This document shows, one piece after another, positions 5,569 to 5,796 of a stretch of DNA of 5,796 nucleotides; the first letter of the stretch is position 1, and each line of letters opens with the position of its first letter. The stretch is taken from NCBI GenBank assembly GCA_024680445.1, contig JAILCJ010000219.1, positions 1-5,796 of the forward strand, written 5' to 3'. The notes under the pieces are model-generated. The model had not been told where the DNA came from, made no database searches, and saw nothing but the letters and a program-made list of their open reading frames with translations. The position numbers and the translations under genes were made by a program. The stretch is from Campylobacter sp. GTDB lineage: Bacteria > Campylobacterota > Campylobacteria > Campylobacterales > Campylobacteraceae.

Positions 5569-5631
5569 ATGACTTTAAACAATGTTGGCAATTCGTTTTT
5601 AACCATTGTCCAAAAACTCATAATAACTTGA
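5569..5631 (+). CDS. possible 20-codon ORF
   Basis: The ORF encodes a 20-residue peptide beginning MTLNNVGNSF, with AAAAAGG (5556-5562) 6 nt upstream and the TATAAT box at 5524-5529 further up. It ends in TGATG, sharing one base with the next ORF. It could be a leader peptide, a small protein, or the start of a decayed gene. No family is recognised and the ORF is short enough to be chance. Confidence 0.25.
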   Translation: MTLNNVGNSFLTIVQKLIIT

Positions 5632-5738
5632 TGAAACTAAGACTCATAACAAAACAAAACGACAAAAACAATTTCACAAATGATTTGAATTATATCAATA
5701 AACCCAGATATTTTAGAATTATTGCAAATAGCACTTAA
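5631..5738 (+). CDS. possible 35-codon ORF, TGATG-coupled
   Basis: The ATG overlaps the stop of the preceding 20-codon ORF by one base, the usual arrangement for translational coupling. The peptide (starting MKLRLITKQNDKNNF) is rich in Asn and Lys, as random AT-rich DNA would give, and matches nothing I know. It may be a frameshifted continuation of the first ORF. Confidence 0.2.
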   Translation: MKLRLITKQNDKNNFTNDLNYINKPRYFRIIANST

Positions 5739-5796
5739 ACAAATTAAAGCATAAAAAGAAAGGTTTTTTGTATTTTAAAGAGTGTGATTTTGGATC

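Noticed and set aside
5565..5621. Minus-strand 18-codon ORF (MSFWTMVKNELP start)
   Set aside because: It looks faintly like the start of a membrane permease, but it stops after 18 codons, the same frame downstream has more stops, and there is no ribosome binding site.
5757..5796. Gene start at the right edge (AGAAAGG then TTG at 5768)
   Set aside because: Only nine codons remain in the window and the spacing is only 4 nt, so it cannot be judged.

Overview
The window looks like chromosomal DNA from a Campylobacter-type epsilonproteobacterium. The evidence is AT-rich intergenic DNA, promoters made of a good TATAAT-like -10 box with no clear -35 box, AAGGA-type ribosome binding sites, a TTG start, and many copies of the palindrome ATCAAATTTGAT. 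I recall that palindrome as common between genes in several Campylobacter species, but I could not search for it. The species is not resolved.

Layout: positions 1-352 are mostly non-coding and hold one isolated GC-rich hairpin. A strong sigma-28 (FliA) type promoter at 353-379 leads into a 405-residue calcium-loop protein of unknown function (406-1623). Immediately downstream, 1643-2203 is a dense array of 16 copies of ATCAAATTTGAT or close variants, spaced 21, 38 or 44-46 bp apart and built from duplicated larger modules. After short tandem repeats (2239-2300) comes tRNA-Ser(GGA) on the minus strand (2395-2482) with its own -10 box, then a 72-codon minus-strand ORF of unknown function (2578-2796), then thiM (2916-3719, minus). 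thiM and a CNNM/CorC-type membrane protein with paired CBS domains (3819-5156, plus) are divergent across 99 bp, each with a visible -10 box and ribosome binding site. A 15-bp hairpin ends the CorC-type gene. The last 590 bp have no confident gene; they hold a TATAAT box at 5524-5529 followed by two tiny ORFs joined by TGATG.

Functionally the genes are unrelated housekeeping or accessory genes: thiamine thiazole salvage (ThiM), probable Mg2+/Co2+ transport (CorC type), a serine tRNA, and a protein probably co-expressed with late flagellar genes. The two things most worth following up are the palindrome array, which is neither CRISPR nor coding, and the pairing of a FliA-type promoter with a calcium-loop protein that has no signal peptide.
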